DNA of 64,000 bases from Christiangramia oceanisediminis (GTDB lineage Bacteria > Bacteroidota > Bacteroidia > Flavobacteriales > Flavobacteriaceae). Shown here piece after piece: positions 36,119 to 44,683 of this stretch (its first letter is position 1; every line of letters begins with the position of its first letter). Below the pieces are notes generated by a model, which saw nothing but the letters and a program-made list of their open reading frames with translations, searched no databases and was not told the DNA's origin. Made by a program: the position numbers and the translations under genes. The stretch is from assembly GCF_022570735.2 (NCBI RefSeq), contig NZ_JANCNS010000003.1, positions 682,001-746,000 of the forward strand, written 5' to 3'.

Positions 36119-37460
36119 ATTCCTTCAACAAATCGATGATCCTGTTCTGAACCTGTGGTGAGTTCCAGTTCTTGGCGATATCTGGCATTTCCATGATCTC
36201 ATCCATGATCGCTCTTTGACGATCTCCTATTTGAAGGGCTTCAGAATAGGCTTTATCAGAAAACGTGACTCTTGAATATAAGGGTGTCCATAATTCCGGG
36301 TGATCACTCGCAAACTTCTTTTCGATCTTCTTTCTCAAGAGAAACATGGGGTCTGCCGTTTTACTACTCATCTCAAGAAAATTGCGGTAACTAAGTTCGG
36401 CAATGGCATCGCCATTAGGTTTACGCTCCGTTTGATATTCTTCGAAGATCTGCTGCCAGTCATTTCCGTATTTTTCCATCTTCTGGTCCAGCACATAGAT
36501 GTCTTCAAAACCTGCATTCATGCCCTGACCGTAAAATGGAACGATCGCATGAGCCGAATCCCCCACCAGGGTGATCTTATCGTAATAAGACCATGGAAAA
36601 CACTTGATGGTCACCATGGCACTGGTTGGATTCTTAAAAAATTCTTTCTTCAAATTAGAAATTTCTCCCTTGATGTCCGGAAAATAGGATTCGAAAAAGG
36701 CATCGGCATCCTTTTCAGTTTTGATACTTTCAAAAGAGATATCGCCTTCGAAAGGCAAAAACAGCGTACAGGTAAAAGACCCATTAAGATTTGGCATGGC
36801 GATAAGCATGAATTCACCTCTTGGCCAGATATGAAAAGAAGAATTATCAAGCTTATGACTTCCGTCTTCATTGGGAAGGATGGTTAATTCTTTATATCCT
36901 ACATCAATAAAATGCTGGGAATAATTGAACCTGCTCTGCCGTTGCATCTTATGTCGTATCCTGGAAAAGGCACCATCGGCACCAAATATCAGGTCAAACT
37001 GATATTCCTGCCAGGGGCTTTTTTCAGATTCACCCGTGTAAAGCCTGGCGTTTTGCATATCAACATCCCAGACCTTCTCCTCGAACCTAAAAACCGCTCC
37101 GGCATTTTCGGCAAGATCGATCATTTTTCGGTTCAGGATTCCGCGGGAAATGGAATAGATCGCTTCGCCATCTTCACCATACTTTTGAAAATAGACCTCC
37201 TGCCCTTCCACATGCATGGCTCTTTTATCCAGTGGTAACGCCAGTTTCCTGATCTCGTCTTCGATCCCAACTTCCCTTAATGCCCGCCATCCCCGGTTAG
37301 ACATCGCCAGGTTGATAGACCTTCCTGAAAATTCCACTTTTCTAACATCGGGCCTCCTATCGAAAACCGTGACCTTATGTCCTCTCTTCCGAAGGAAAAT
37401 AGCAAGTAAAGAGCCTACAAGCCCTGAACCAACTATTGCTACATCTTTTTGTTCTTGCAT
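36117..37460 (-). CDS. kmo: kynurenine 3-monooxygenase
   Basis: A 447-residue FAD monooxygenase that hydroxylates L-kynurenine in tryptophan breakdown and NAD synthesis. The N-terminus has VAIVGSGLVGSLLAIFLRKR (GxGxxG Rossmann fold) and FDRRPD. The second FAD motif is LVGDSAHAIVPFYGQGMNAGFED, and the KMO-type SINLAMSNRGWRAL follows the first helix. The last 45 residues are helical. kynU lies about 7 kb to the right on the same strand. It ends at the terminator shared with msrA. Confidence 0.94.
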   Translation of the reverse strand: MQEQKDVAIVGSGLVGSLLAIFLRKRGHKVTVFDRRPDVRKVEFSGRSINLAMSNRGWRALREVGIEDEIRKLALPLDKRAMHVEGQEVYFQKYGEDGEAIYSISRGILNRKMIDLAENAGAVFRFEEKVWDVDMQNARLYTGESEKSPWQEYQFDLIFGADGAFSRIRHKMQRQSRFNYSQHFIDVGYKELTILPNEDGSHKLDNSSFHIWPRGEFMLIAMPNLNGSFTCTLFLPFEGDISFESIKTEKDADAFFESYFPDIKGEISNLKKEFFKNPTSAMVTIKCFPWSYYDKITLVGDSAHAIVPFYGQGMNAGFEDIYVLDQKMEKYGNDWQQIFEEYQTERKPNGDAIAELSYRNFLEMSSKTADPMFLLRKKIEKKFASDHPELWTPLYSRVTFSDKAYSEALQIGDRQRAIMDEIMEMPDIAKNWNSPQVQNRIIDLLKE

Positions 37461-37661
37461 GAATAGAATTGAAAGTAAATCCCGGCAGTGGTTAATTTCG
37501 CCTGAAGATCGAAGTTAAATTATACTGCGAAATTAATTAATAAATATGAAACAGCTTTTATACCGCCAAATAATAGCCGGAAGGATGCTATAAAGTTCCC
37601 AATTATAAATTTATTAACATCGAGGCTAGATCATAACCGGTAATTTTAAAAGAAAAATAAT

Positions 37662-38774
37662 ATGAGCAAAGAAACTCAGGCCCTGCTGCAAGCCTACCAG
37701 ATGGGTGATCTTAACCTTAAGAACAGGGTGATCATGGCACCCATGACGAGAAATAGGGCCGATAACGCAGACAACGCGCCTACCCAGATGCATGTGGAAT
37801 ACTACTCACAGAGAGCCGGTGCGGGGCTGATCATTACTGAAGGTTCCCAGGTTTCTGAAAGAGCTGTTGGCTACATCAACACCCCGGGGATCTATACCCC
37901 AGAACAGGTAGAAGGCTGGAAAAAGGTTACCAAAGCCGTTCATGAAAAGGACGGGAAGATATTTATTCAATTATGGCACGTAGGCAGGATGTCCCATCCT
38001 AAATTTCATTCAGGCGAAAAACCGCTGGCACCAAGTGCTATTAACCCAAATGCTAAGGTATATACCCCTGAGGGCTTTGAACAAACAACAGCTCCAAAGG
38101 AAATGAGCATACAGGAGATCCAGGAAACCATCCAGGAATTCAGGAATGCAGCCAAAATGGCCAAAGAGGCAGGATTTGATGGCGTGGAGATACATTCTTC
38201 AAATGGATACCTTTTTCACCAGTTCTTTAATAAGAACGCCAATCAAAGAACCGACGATTATGGAGGGAACATCCCTAACCGGGCCCGGTTTTTCTTTGAT
38301 GTCCTTGAGGCGATCAGCGAAATATGGCCAGAGAATAGAATAGGCTGCAGATTCAATCCTTCACTTCATAAATCCTTCGGAATTGTGGCGAGCGAGGAAA
38401 GCATTCCAACCTTCGATTATATCATCGAAAAATTGAACGCCTACGACCTGGCCTATGTTCATCTTTCAGAACCTTTTACCGATGTAAGTGAGGTGCCATA
38501 CCTCGAAACCCAAATTGCCAGACATTATCGTGAGATCTACAAGGGCACCTTATTGATCAACAATAATTTCGACCAGCAATCTGGGAATAAGGTGATCGAA
38601 GACGGTGATGCAGACCTGGTCGCTTTTGGAAAATTATTCATTTCTAACCCCGATCTTCCGGAACGGTTCAGGAATAACTGGCCTCTGGCAGAATACGATG
38701 AAGATACCTTTTACACCTCGGGTAAAGCTGGATATATTGATTATCCTAAGTATCAGGAAGAAAAAGTTTCCTAA
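37662..38774 (+). CDS. alkene reductase (old yellow enzyme family)
   Basis: A 370-residue FMN TIM-barrel oxidoreductase of the OYE/NemA type that reduces activated C=C bonds or nitro compounds with NADPH. Landmarks are NRVIMAPMTRNRADNA (start of barrel), LWHVGRMSHP, GFDGVEIHSSNGYLFHQFFN and NQRTDDYGG. The usual H-x-x-N substrate pair is HSSN here. Physiological substrate is not known. It is transcribed away from kmo, about 200 bases apart. Confidence 0.92.
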   Translation: MSKETQALLQAYQMGDLNLKNRVIMAPMTRNRADNADNAPTQMHVEYYSQRAGAGLIITEGSQVSERAVGYINTPGIYTPEQVEGWKKVTKAVHEKDGKIFIQLWHVGRMSHPKFHSGEKPLAPSAINPNAKVYTPEGFEQTTAPKEMSIQEIQETIQEFRNAAKMAKEAGFDGVEIHSSNGYLFHQFFNKNANQRTDDYGGNIPNRARFFFDVLEAISEIWPENRIGCRFNPSLHKSFGIVASEESIPTFDYIIEKLNAYDLAYVHLSEPFTDVSEVPYLETQIARHYREIYKGTLLINNNFDQQSGNKVIEDGDADLVAFGKLFISNPDLPERFRNNWPLAEYDEDTFYTSGKAGYIDYPKYQEEKVS

Positions 38775-38862
38775 TATTTTTATAAAGCTGTTTTAAAAGC
38801 TGTTAAGAATTTTTGCCTGGGTTACCGGTTGATTTAACTTAGAAACACTAAAACTTAAAATT

Positions 38863-39108
38863 ATGGATCAGGCGAAACTGGACCACATGCGGTCTATGCT
38901 TAACAAACTGGAAGATATCAAGAACACTCAGAGCAGTCTTATTGATAAGATCAATCATGTGATCACAGATCTATTTCAGCATCCAGATAAAAATCTGGAA
39001 AAAGTAATGGAAGAGGCACATCAAAAAGCTTCAGATAATATAGACGCGGTACGAGATGCCATGGAAGAATATGAAATGGCGATCAATAAAATGGAAAATC
39101 AGAATTAA
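38863..39108 (+). CDS. small helical hypothetical protein (81 aa)
   Basis: An 81-residue, probably all-helical protein with heptad-like spacing (MRSMLNKLEDIKNTQSSLIDKINHVITDLF, then VMEEAHQKASDNIDAVRDAMEEYEMAINKM). It has no signal peptide or cysteine. It lies between the OYE-like reductase and the flavin reductase, with about 75 bases to the latter. I recognise no family. Coding is likely because the start, stop and spacing fit and no overlapping gene exists. Confidence 0.7.
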   Translation: MDQAKLDHMRSMLNKLEDIKNTQSSLIDKINHVITDLFQHPDKNLEKVMEEAHQKASDNIDAVRDAMEEYEMAINKMENQN

Positions 39109-39183
39109 TTTAAAGATCCGTTAACAGCCTATTATAGCTGCAATTTCTAAATTGAGGTCAGTCGAAAAAACTGACCTTTTTTT

Positions 39184-39837
39184 ATGAAACATATCACAGC
39201 AGATAATATCAGGAAGATGGAAAAGATCTTCCGCCTGAACCTTATTAATAGTTGCACGGGATATAAATCTGCCAACCTAATAGCCACAAAATCGAAATCG
39301 GGTAATCCCAACGTAGCAGTATTTAGCTCGGTAACCCATATAGGAAGCGATCCTGCGCTACTTGGATTCGTGACGCGTCCTTTAAGCGTAGCCCGTAACA
39401 CCTACAATAACATAAAGGAAACTTCAGTTTTCACAGTAAATCATATCCACGAAAAAATGATCGAGAGGGCTCACCAGACGGCCGCCAAATACGAAGAGGA
39501 TATTTCCGAATTTTCAAAAACCGGTCTTATTGAGGAATATCTCGGTGATTTCCATGCTCCTTTCGTTCAACAATCTGAAGTCAAACTGGGATGCAGATAT
39601 GTCAATGAATATGAGATAAAAGAAAATGACACAGTGCTGGTAATTGCGGCCATTGAGCATATTTATTACGATGAAGGCATTCAAATGCCAGATGGCTGGT
39701 TAAGACTGGACGATGCCGGAACTGTCGCCGTTAACGGACTTGACGGCTATTCCCTTCCCTCCCTTTTGGACCGGTTTCATTATGCACGCCCCGGGCAGGA
39801 AGTAAAGTCCTTTTTTTCAAAATCAAAGGATGAATGA
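39184..39837 (+). CDS. flavin reductase-like protein
   Basis: A 217-residue member of the flavin reductase (FMN-binding split barrel) family. It has the early [54 protein letters not shown] and the dinucleotide-side LGCRYV and IGAI-like ([10 protein letters not shown]) segments. It could supply reduced flavin. Its TGA stop overlaps the start of the DUF2256 gene (4 bases), and that gene in turn overlaps cryptochrome-DASH, so the three are translationally coupled. Confidence 0.85.
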   Translation: MKHITADNIRKMEKIFRLNLINSCTGYKSANLIATKSKSGNPNVAVFSSVTHIGSDPALLGFVTRPLSVARNTYNNIKETSVFTVNHIHEKMIERAHQTAAKYEEDISEFSKTGLIEEYLGDFHAPFVQQSEVKLGCRYVNEYEIKENDTVLVIAAIEHIYYDEGIQMPDGWLRLDDAGTVAVNGLDGYSLPSLLDRFHYARPGQEVKSFFSKSKDE

Positions 39838-39962
39838 AAAAGGAGCATTTACCGGAGAAGATCTGCCCGGTTTGCGGAAAGCCTTTTAAATGGAGAAAGA
39901 AATGGAAAAAAGACTGGGAAAACGTAAAATATTGCAGCAAGAAATGCCGAAGAAATAAATGA
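39834..39962 (+). CDS. DUF2256 zinc-binding mini-protein
   Basis: A 42-residue protein with a complete DUF2256 pattern: [28 protein letters not shown]. Cysteines at 11, 14, 34 and 38 form a C4 zinc site, and the Trp/Lys-rich middle is basic. It is missed by standard length cut-offs. It overlaps the flavin reductase stop and its own TGA overlaps the cryptochrome start (ATGA). DUF2256 proteins recur next to photolyases, so a role in photorepair is plausible but unproven. Confidence 0.9.
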   Translation: MKKEHLPEKICPVCGKPFKWRKKWKKDWENVKYCSKKCRRNK

Positions 39963-41251
39963 TGGGAAACGCACTGGTATGGTTTAGGAATGACCTGAGA
40001 ATTCATGATCAGGAAGCCCTTGCTTCAGCTTGTAATCAAAATGAGCGGGTTCTGGCCGCTTATTTTTTTGATCCTCGTCACTACCAGGTGACCGAATACG
40101 GGTTTAAGAAAACCGGAAAGTTCAGGGCCAGATTTCTTATCGAAAGCATTCACGAATTAAAAAAGAATCTGGAAAAGCTCAATATCAACCTGATGATTTT
40201 TGAAGCCGAACCTGAAGAGAAGATTCCGGAACTGGTTTCAAAATTTGAAATCTCTGATATTTATTTTCAGAAGGAATGGACTTCGGAAGAAAAAGAGGTG
40301 GAAGACAGTTTGAAAGACAGGCTTGAAAATGTCCAATTCCATTCTTATTTCCAGCAGTTCCTTTTCCATCCCGAAGACCTGGCTTACGACGATTACCAGG
40401 AAATCCCGGAAGTGTTTACCGAATTCAGAAAAAAGCAGGAAAAACAGTCGAAGGTTCGGGAATTATTTCCAGTTCCTGAGGCCAGGCAGGAAAAGAATAT
40501 GGATTCCGAAAAAACAGAAATTCCCGGTCTTAAAGAACTTGGACTTGAAGAATTCGAACAGGATGAACGTACGGCTTTTCCATTCCAGGGAGGTGAAGAA
40601 CAGGCAAAAAAACGGGTTAAGGAGTATTTCTGGACTTCCAGGAATCTGCTTGAATATAAAAAGACCAGGAATGGTTTAATAGGTGAGGAATACAGTTCCA
40701 AGTTATCTGCCTGGCTGGCTAACGGAAGCATTTCCCCGCGATATATCTACCACGAAGTGAAGAAATTTGAAAACAAAATCAGGAGCAACGAGAGCACATA
40801 CTGGTTGATCTTTGAGCTGATCTGGCGAGATTATTTCAAGTATATGTCATTAAAACATGGCAACGATTTCTTCAAATTAGGTGGAATTAAAAAGAAGAAG
40901 TTAGACTGGAACAATGATAAGGAAAGCCTGGACCGCTGGATCGATGGAGAAACTAAAGAGGCATTCGTAAATGCGAATATGAAAGAGATCGCGGCGACCG
41001 GTTTTATGAGCAACCGCGGAAGACAGAATGTTAACAGCTTTTGGGCTAAAGAATTGAAACAGGACTGGCGCATAGGAGCTGCCTATTTTGAAAGCCTGTT
41101 GATAGATTATGATGTGCACAGCAACTGGGGCAACTGGATGTACAATAGCGGGGTGGGCAATGATCCACGCGATCGAAAATTCAATATCAAAAGCCAGGCG
41201 AACCGATATGACGCCGATAACGAATACCAGGATCTATGGCTGAAAAACTAA
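39959..41251 (+). CDS. cryptochrome DASH family photolyase
   Basis: A 430-residue flavoprotein of the DASH cryptochrome group, which repairs cyclobutane dimers mainly in single-stranded DNA or acts as a photoreceptor. The N-terminal antenna domain begins [17 protein letters not shown]. The FAD-binding helical domain has [23 protein letters not shown], the [20 protein letters not shown] segment and [21 protein letters not shown]. It overlaps DUF2256 by 4 bases and the next photolyase by 16 bases. Confidence 0.94.
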   Translation: MMGNALVWFRNDLRIHDQEALASACNQNERVLAAYFFDPRHYQVTEYGFKKTGKFRARFLIESIHELKKNLEKLNINLMIFEAEPEEKIPELVSKFEISDIYFQKEWTSEEKEVEDSLKDRLENVQFHSYFQQFLFHPEDLAYDDYQEIPEVFTEFRKKQEKQSKVRELFPVPEARQEKNMDSEKTEIPGLKELGLEEFEQDERTAFPFQGGEEQAKKRVKEYFWTSRNLLEYKKTRNGLIGEEYSSKLSAWLANGSISPRYIYHEVKKFENKIRSNESTYWLIFELIWRDYFKYMSLKHGNDFFKLGGIKKKKLDWNNDKESLDRWIDGETKEAFVNANMKEIAATGFMSNRGRQNVNSFWAKELKQDWRIGAAYFESLLIDYDVHSNWGNWMYNSGVGNDPRDRKFNIKSQANRYDADNEYQDLWLKN

Positions 41252-42783
41252 AGACACTCCGCCTTATTTTAGGTGACCAGCTCAATCACAAACATAGCTG
41301 GTATAATGGTGAACAGGACCACATCACCTACCTATTTATGGAAATGAGGCAGGAAACCGATTATGTAAAGCACCACATTCAAAAGATCGTGGCCTTCTTT
41401 AGCGCAATGCGGAATTTTGCTGAATATCTGCAGGAACGCGACCACCAGGTGATCTATCTGAAAATAGGTGATAGTGAAAATGAACAGACCTTACCAGATA
41501 ATCTTAAAAAATTGATCTCCGATCATAATTTTGAAAAATTCGAATACCAGTTACCCGATGAATACCGGCTGGACGAGCAGCTGAAGGATCTCTGCAAGGA
41601 GCTGGATATCGAATCAGAAGCTTACGACACCGAACATTTTTATACATCACGAACCGATCTCGAGAAATTCTATGAAGGCAAGAAACAGCTCACCATGGAA
41701 TATTTCTACAGGGATATGCGGAAAAAGCATAACATCCTGATGGTTAACAAGAGTAATCCGGAAGGCGGAAAATGGAATTTCGATAAATCAAACCGAAAGA
41801 AATGGAAAGGTGAAGCGGAGATTCCTCATGAAAAAGGATTTCGAAAAGATGTTTCCTCACTGCTGGAAGAGATCGAAAAAGCCGGCATAGAAAGCATGGG
41901 ATCTATACAGGCCAACAATTTCAACTGGCCCACCAGCCGTGAAGACTCCCTGAAAGTGCTCAATTATTTCTGTAAGAATCTGCTGGTTCATTTTGGAGAT
42001 TTCCAGGATGCGATGCACACAGAGCAGGAATACCTTTTTCATTCCCGTCTCTCTTTTTGTATGAACTCAAAAATGTTAAGTCCGAAGGAGGTGATCGAAT
42101 CGGTTTTAGATCATTATTACGACAACAAGAATGAAATTGATATTAGCCAGGTTGAGGGTTTCGTGAGGCAAATTCTTGGCTGGAGAGAGTATATGCGCGG
42201 AATTTACTGGAAGGAAATGCCCGGCTACCGAAGAAGTAACAAGCTGCGTAATCAAAATGAACTACCCGGCTTCTATTGGGATGCAGATACAAAGATGAAC
42301 TGTTTGCATCATAGTATCAAAAACAGCCTTGAAAATGCTTACGCCCATCACATTCAGCGCTTAATGATCACCGGAAACTACGCTCTTCTTACTCAAACCC
42401 ATCCAGATGAAGTGGACGCCTGGTACCTGGGAATCTATATAGACGCCATTGAATGGGTTGAAATCACCAATACACGTGGAATGAGCCAGTTTGCCGATGG
42501 CGGTATCGTGGCGACCAAGCCGTATGTATCGAGTGGAAGTTATATCAATAAGATGAGCAACTATTGCTCGAACTGTCATTATGATGTAAAAAAGAAAACC
42601 GAAGAAAATGCCTGTCCCTTTAACAGTTTGTACTGGAACTTTCTTGACTCCAAAAGGGAAGAATTTGCCGATAATCAGCGAATGAATATGATGATGAGCC
42701 TTTTAGATAAAAAGAATCCCGATGAAATGGATAAGATCAGGAAACGCGCTGCACAGATCATCAAAGAGCCTTCTAAGTTTTAA
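41236..42783 (+). CDS. iron-sulfur (6-4) photolyase (FeS-BCP, PhrB-like)
   Basis: A 515-residue photolyase of the DPRP/FeS-BCP branch. The four cysteines at 356, 444, 447 and 460 have the same spacing (88, 3, 13) as the [4Fe-4S] ligands of Agrobacterium PhrB. RLILGDQLNHKHSW starts the domain, and ILGWREYMRGIYW, LMITGNYALLTQTHPDEV and GMSQFADGGIVATKPYVSSG line the FAD pocket. It probably repairs (6-4) photoproducts. It overlaps the cryptochrome gene by 16 bases, so both are translated together. Confidence 0.93.
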   Translation: MAEKLKTLRLILGDQLNHKHSWYNGEQDHITYLFMEMRQETDYVKHHIQKIVAFFSAMRNFAEYLQERDHQVIYLKIGDSENEQTLPDNLKKLISDHNFEKFEYQLPDEYRLDEQLKDLCKELDIESEAYDTEHFYTSRTDLEKFYEGKKQLTMEYFYRDMRKKHNILMVNKSNPEGGKWNFDKSNRKKWKGEAEIPHEKGFRKDVSSLLEEIEKAGIESMGSIQANNFNWPTSREDSLKVLNYFCKNLLVHFGDFQDAMHTEQEYLFHSRLSFCMNSKMLSPKEVIESVLDHYYDNKNEIDISQVEGFVRQILGWREYMRGIYWKEMPGYRRSNKLRNQNELPGFYWDADTKMNCLHHSIKNSLENAYAHHIQRLMITGNYALLTQTHPDEVDAWYLGIYIDAIEWVEITNTRGMSQFADGGIVATKPYVSSGSYINKMSNYCSNCHYDVKKKTEENACPFNSLYWNFLDSKREEFADNQRMNMMMSLLDKKNPDEMDKIRKRAAQIIKEPSKF

Positions 42784-42913
42784 AAGTCAAAGTTAAATCA
42801 AGGTTAAATGCAGACTCTCAGGTGATTTGATTCTATAACTTAGTATAAGATTTCAACCTTCAACAGTAAACTATTAATCAATTGCAACGCGAGTTGTTTA
42901 AAATCAACCTGAC

Positions 42914-43069
42914 ATGAGAGATTTAATTTGGCTTATTATTGTCCTACTAATTATTGGATGGCTTGTAGGATATTTTGCATTCCCAGACCTGGGAAGTATT
43001 ATCCACATCCTGATAGTGCTTGCTGTAATTCTTGTACTTTACAAGCTACTCACAGGAAGACGACTCTAA
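42914..43069 (+). CDS. lmo0937-family small membrane protein
   Basis: A 51-residue hydrophobic protein with two membrane helices (about 4-21 and 29-44) separated by a short loop with FPDLGS. It ends in LLTGRRL. It matches the widespread lmo0937/DUF5670 type of stress-related membrane peptides; function is unknown. It is below usual length cut-offs. It has its own start and a terminator follows at 43089, so it is probably a separate unit of about 150 bases. Confidence 0.82.
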   Translation: MRDLIWLIIVLLIIGWLVGYFAFPDLGSIIHILIVLAVILVLYKLLTGRRL

Positions 43070-43088
43070 AATTTTGAAATTAAAGCAA

Positions 43089-43117
43089 AACCCTTTGAGC
43101 GATCAGAGGGTTTTTTT
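43089..43117 (+). terminator. terminator after the lmo0937-family gene
   Basis: aaccctttga pairs with tcagagggtt (one G-U pair) around a gcga loop, followed by ttttt. Confidence 0.85.
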
Positions 43118-43147
43118 ATTTTTTATCTTAACTGAAATAATACTAAA

Positions 43148-43906
43148 ATGTGGAAACTGGAAAAAAAGAAGGCACTTGTAACCGGCGGAACCAAGGGGAT
43201 TGGAAGGGCAGTCGTGATTGAATTCCTGGAGCTGGGAGCTGAAGTTCTTTTTACAGCCCGTAATGAAAAGGATGTCAAAAAACTTGAAGCAGAGCTTGAA
43301 GATGAGGGTTATAAAGCAACCGGAGTGGTTTCTGACGCCGCTATAGCTGAAGATCGTGAAGCAATAAGGAACTGGGTTGCCAATCACTGGGGCCGCCTGG
43401 ATATCCTGGTTAACAATGCTGGGATCAACATTAGGAAAAAAGCAAATGATTATAGTGAAGAAGAATTTCGGAAAGTGGTGGAAGTAGACCTGATCGCTCC
43501 CTTCGAATTAAGCCGAATCCTTTTTCCCTATCTTAAAAATTCAGGGAAAGCCTCGGTGATTAACATCGCTTCTTCAGCAGCCATACAGGATGTAGGCACT
43601 GGTGTTCCATATGCCATGTCGAAGTCGGGCCTATTACAACAAACCAGAAGTCTGGCTGTGGAATGGGCAAAAGAAGGGATTCGTGTGAACGCGGTATCAC
43701 CCTGGTTCATCAAAACCCCACTAACCGATGGGTATCTTCAGGATGAAGAAAGGATGAAATCGATACTTAACCGTACACCAATAGGAAGGGTTGGAGAACC
43801 TGAAGAAATTTCGGCTATTGCCAGTTTCCTGGCCATGAATAAATCGTCATTCATCACAGGACAAAATATCATAGCAGACGGCGGTATGAGCGTAAAGGCT
43901 TTATAA
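43148..43906 (+). CDS. short-chain dehydrogenase/reductase (tropinone-reductase-like)
   Basis: A 252-residue classical SDR. It has TGGTKGIGRA for the dinucleotide, NNAG, catalytic Ser142/143, Tyr155 and Lys159 (YAMSKSG). The first residues MWKLEKKKALVTGG are characteristic of the tropinone-reductase-like branch. It probably uses NADPH, judging from the basic residue Arg38 after beta-2 (TARNEKD). Substrate is unknown. Confidence 0.92.
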   Translation: MWKLEKKKALVTGGTKGIGRAVVIEFLELGAEVLFTARNEKDVKKLEAELEDEGYKATGVVSDAAIAEDREAIRNWVANHWGRLDILVNNAGINIRKKANDYSEEEFRKVVEVDLIAPFELSRILFPYLKNSGKASVINIASSAAIQDVGTGVPYAMSKSGLLQQTRSLAVEWAKEGIRVNAVSPWFIKTPLTDGYLQDEERMKSILNRTPIGRVGEPEEISAIASFLAMNKSSFITGQNIIADGGMSVKAL

Positions 43907-43988
43907 GCGTATTATCCTTCCTAAATTAGCAGGGAATTGATTGATTTTAGTAATTTTCGGGATAATAACACCAACTAACATTTAAACT

Positions 43989-44654
43989 ATGAACAAATAC
44001 CTTCTAATTTGCCTCCTGGCTATTTCGTTTACGGCCTGTAAAAATGAAAGCAGGGAACAGGAAAAAGAACAGAAAGAACTTGCGGTTCACGAGGAGATCG
44101 CGATGGCTAACGGGTTTAAAGAATTCGACAGTATTGACCAGCTCAATTTTACCTTCAATGTCAAGGTGAACGACAGCCTGCGCTCGAGCAGGCGCTGGGA
44201 ATGGAATACCGAAACAGATGAAATCAGCCTCACCGAACGAGATACTACACTCACTTACACCAGAACCGATTCCATCGCTGAGGAAAACAAAAGTATCGAC
44301 CAGAAATTCATTAACGATACCTACTGGTTGCTTTTCCCGTTCCAGCTGGAGTGGTCTAATGCCAATTTCAGCGAGGTAAAAACCGCTGCAGCTCCTATAA
44401 GCGGAAAAGAACTGAAAATGATCACGGTGAGCTATCCTTCAGAAGGAGGCTACACGCCGGGGGACAGCTATGATATCTATTTTGATGATGATCACATGAT
44501 CCAGGAATGGGTTTATAAAGCTGCTGGAGGTAATCGGCAAATGGCTACCACCTGGGAAGATTACCAGAATTATAAAGGCGTTAAGATCGCGAAGTCACAT
44601 AAATCTGCTGATGGCAGTTTTGAACTTTATTTCAGTGACATTTCAGTAGAATAA
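43989..44654 (+). CDS. hypothetical lipoprotein
   Basis: A 221-residue lipoprotein (lipobox SFTAC, Cys17) with a charged linker and a beta-rich domain of about 190 residues. Notable stretches are FTFNVKVNDSLRSSRRWEWN, PISGKELKMITVSYP and SYDIYFDDDHMIQEWVYKA. The beta-rich pattern recalls LolA-type or DUF6503 folds, but I cannot assign it. It lies alone and shares a terminator with kynU. Confidence 0.7.
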   Translation: MNKYLLICLLAISFTACKNESREQEKEQKELAVHEEIAMANGFKEFDSIDQLNFTFNVKVNDSLRSSRRWEWNTETDEISLTERDTTLTYTRTDSIAEENKSIDQKFINDTYWLLFPFQLEWSNANFSEVKTAAAPISGKELKMITVSYPSEGGYTPGDSYDIYFDDDHMIQEWVYKAAGGNRQMATTWEDYQNYKGVKIAKSHKSADGSFELYFSDISVE

Positions 44655-44656
44655 AA

Positions 44657-44683
44657 AAAAGGAGGCTTAAGCCTCCTTTTTCA
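44657..44683. terminator. bidirectional terminator shared with kynU
   Basis: A perfect palindrome, aaaaggaggctt/aagcctcctttt, flanked by A-runs and T-runs on both sides. The kynU stop codon (44667-44669 on the plus strand) and its last four sense codons lie inside the stem. Confidence 0.85.
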
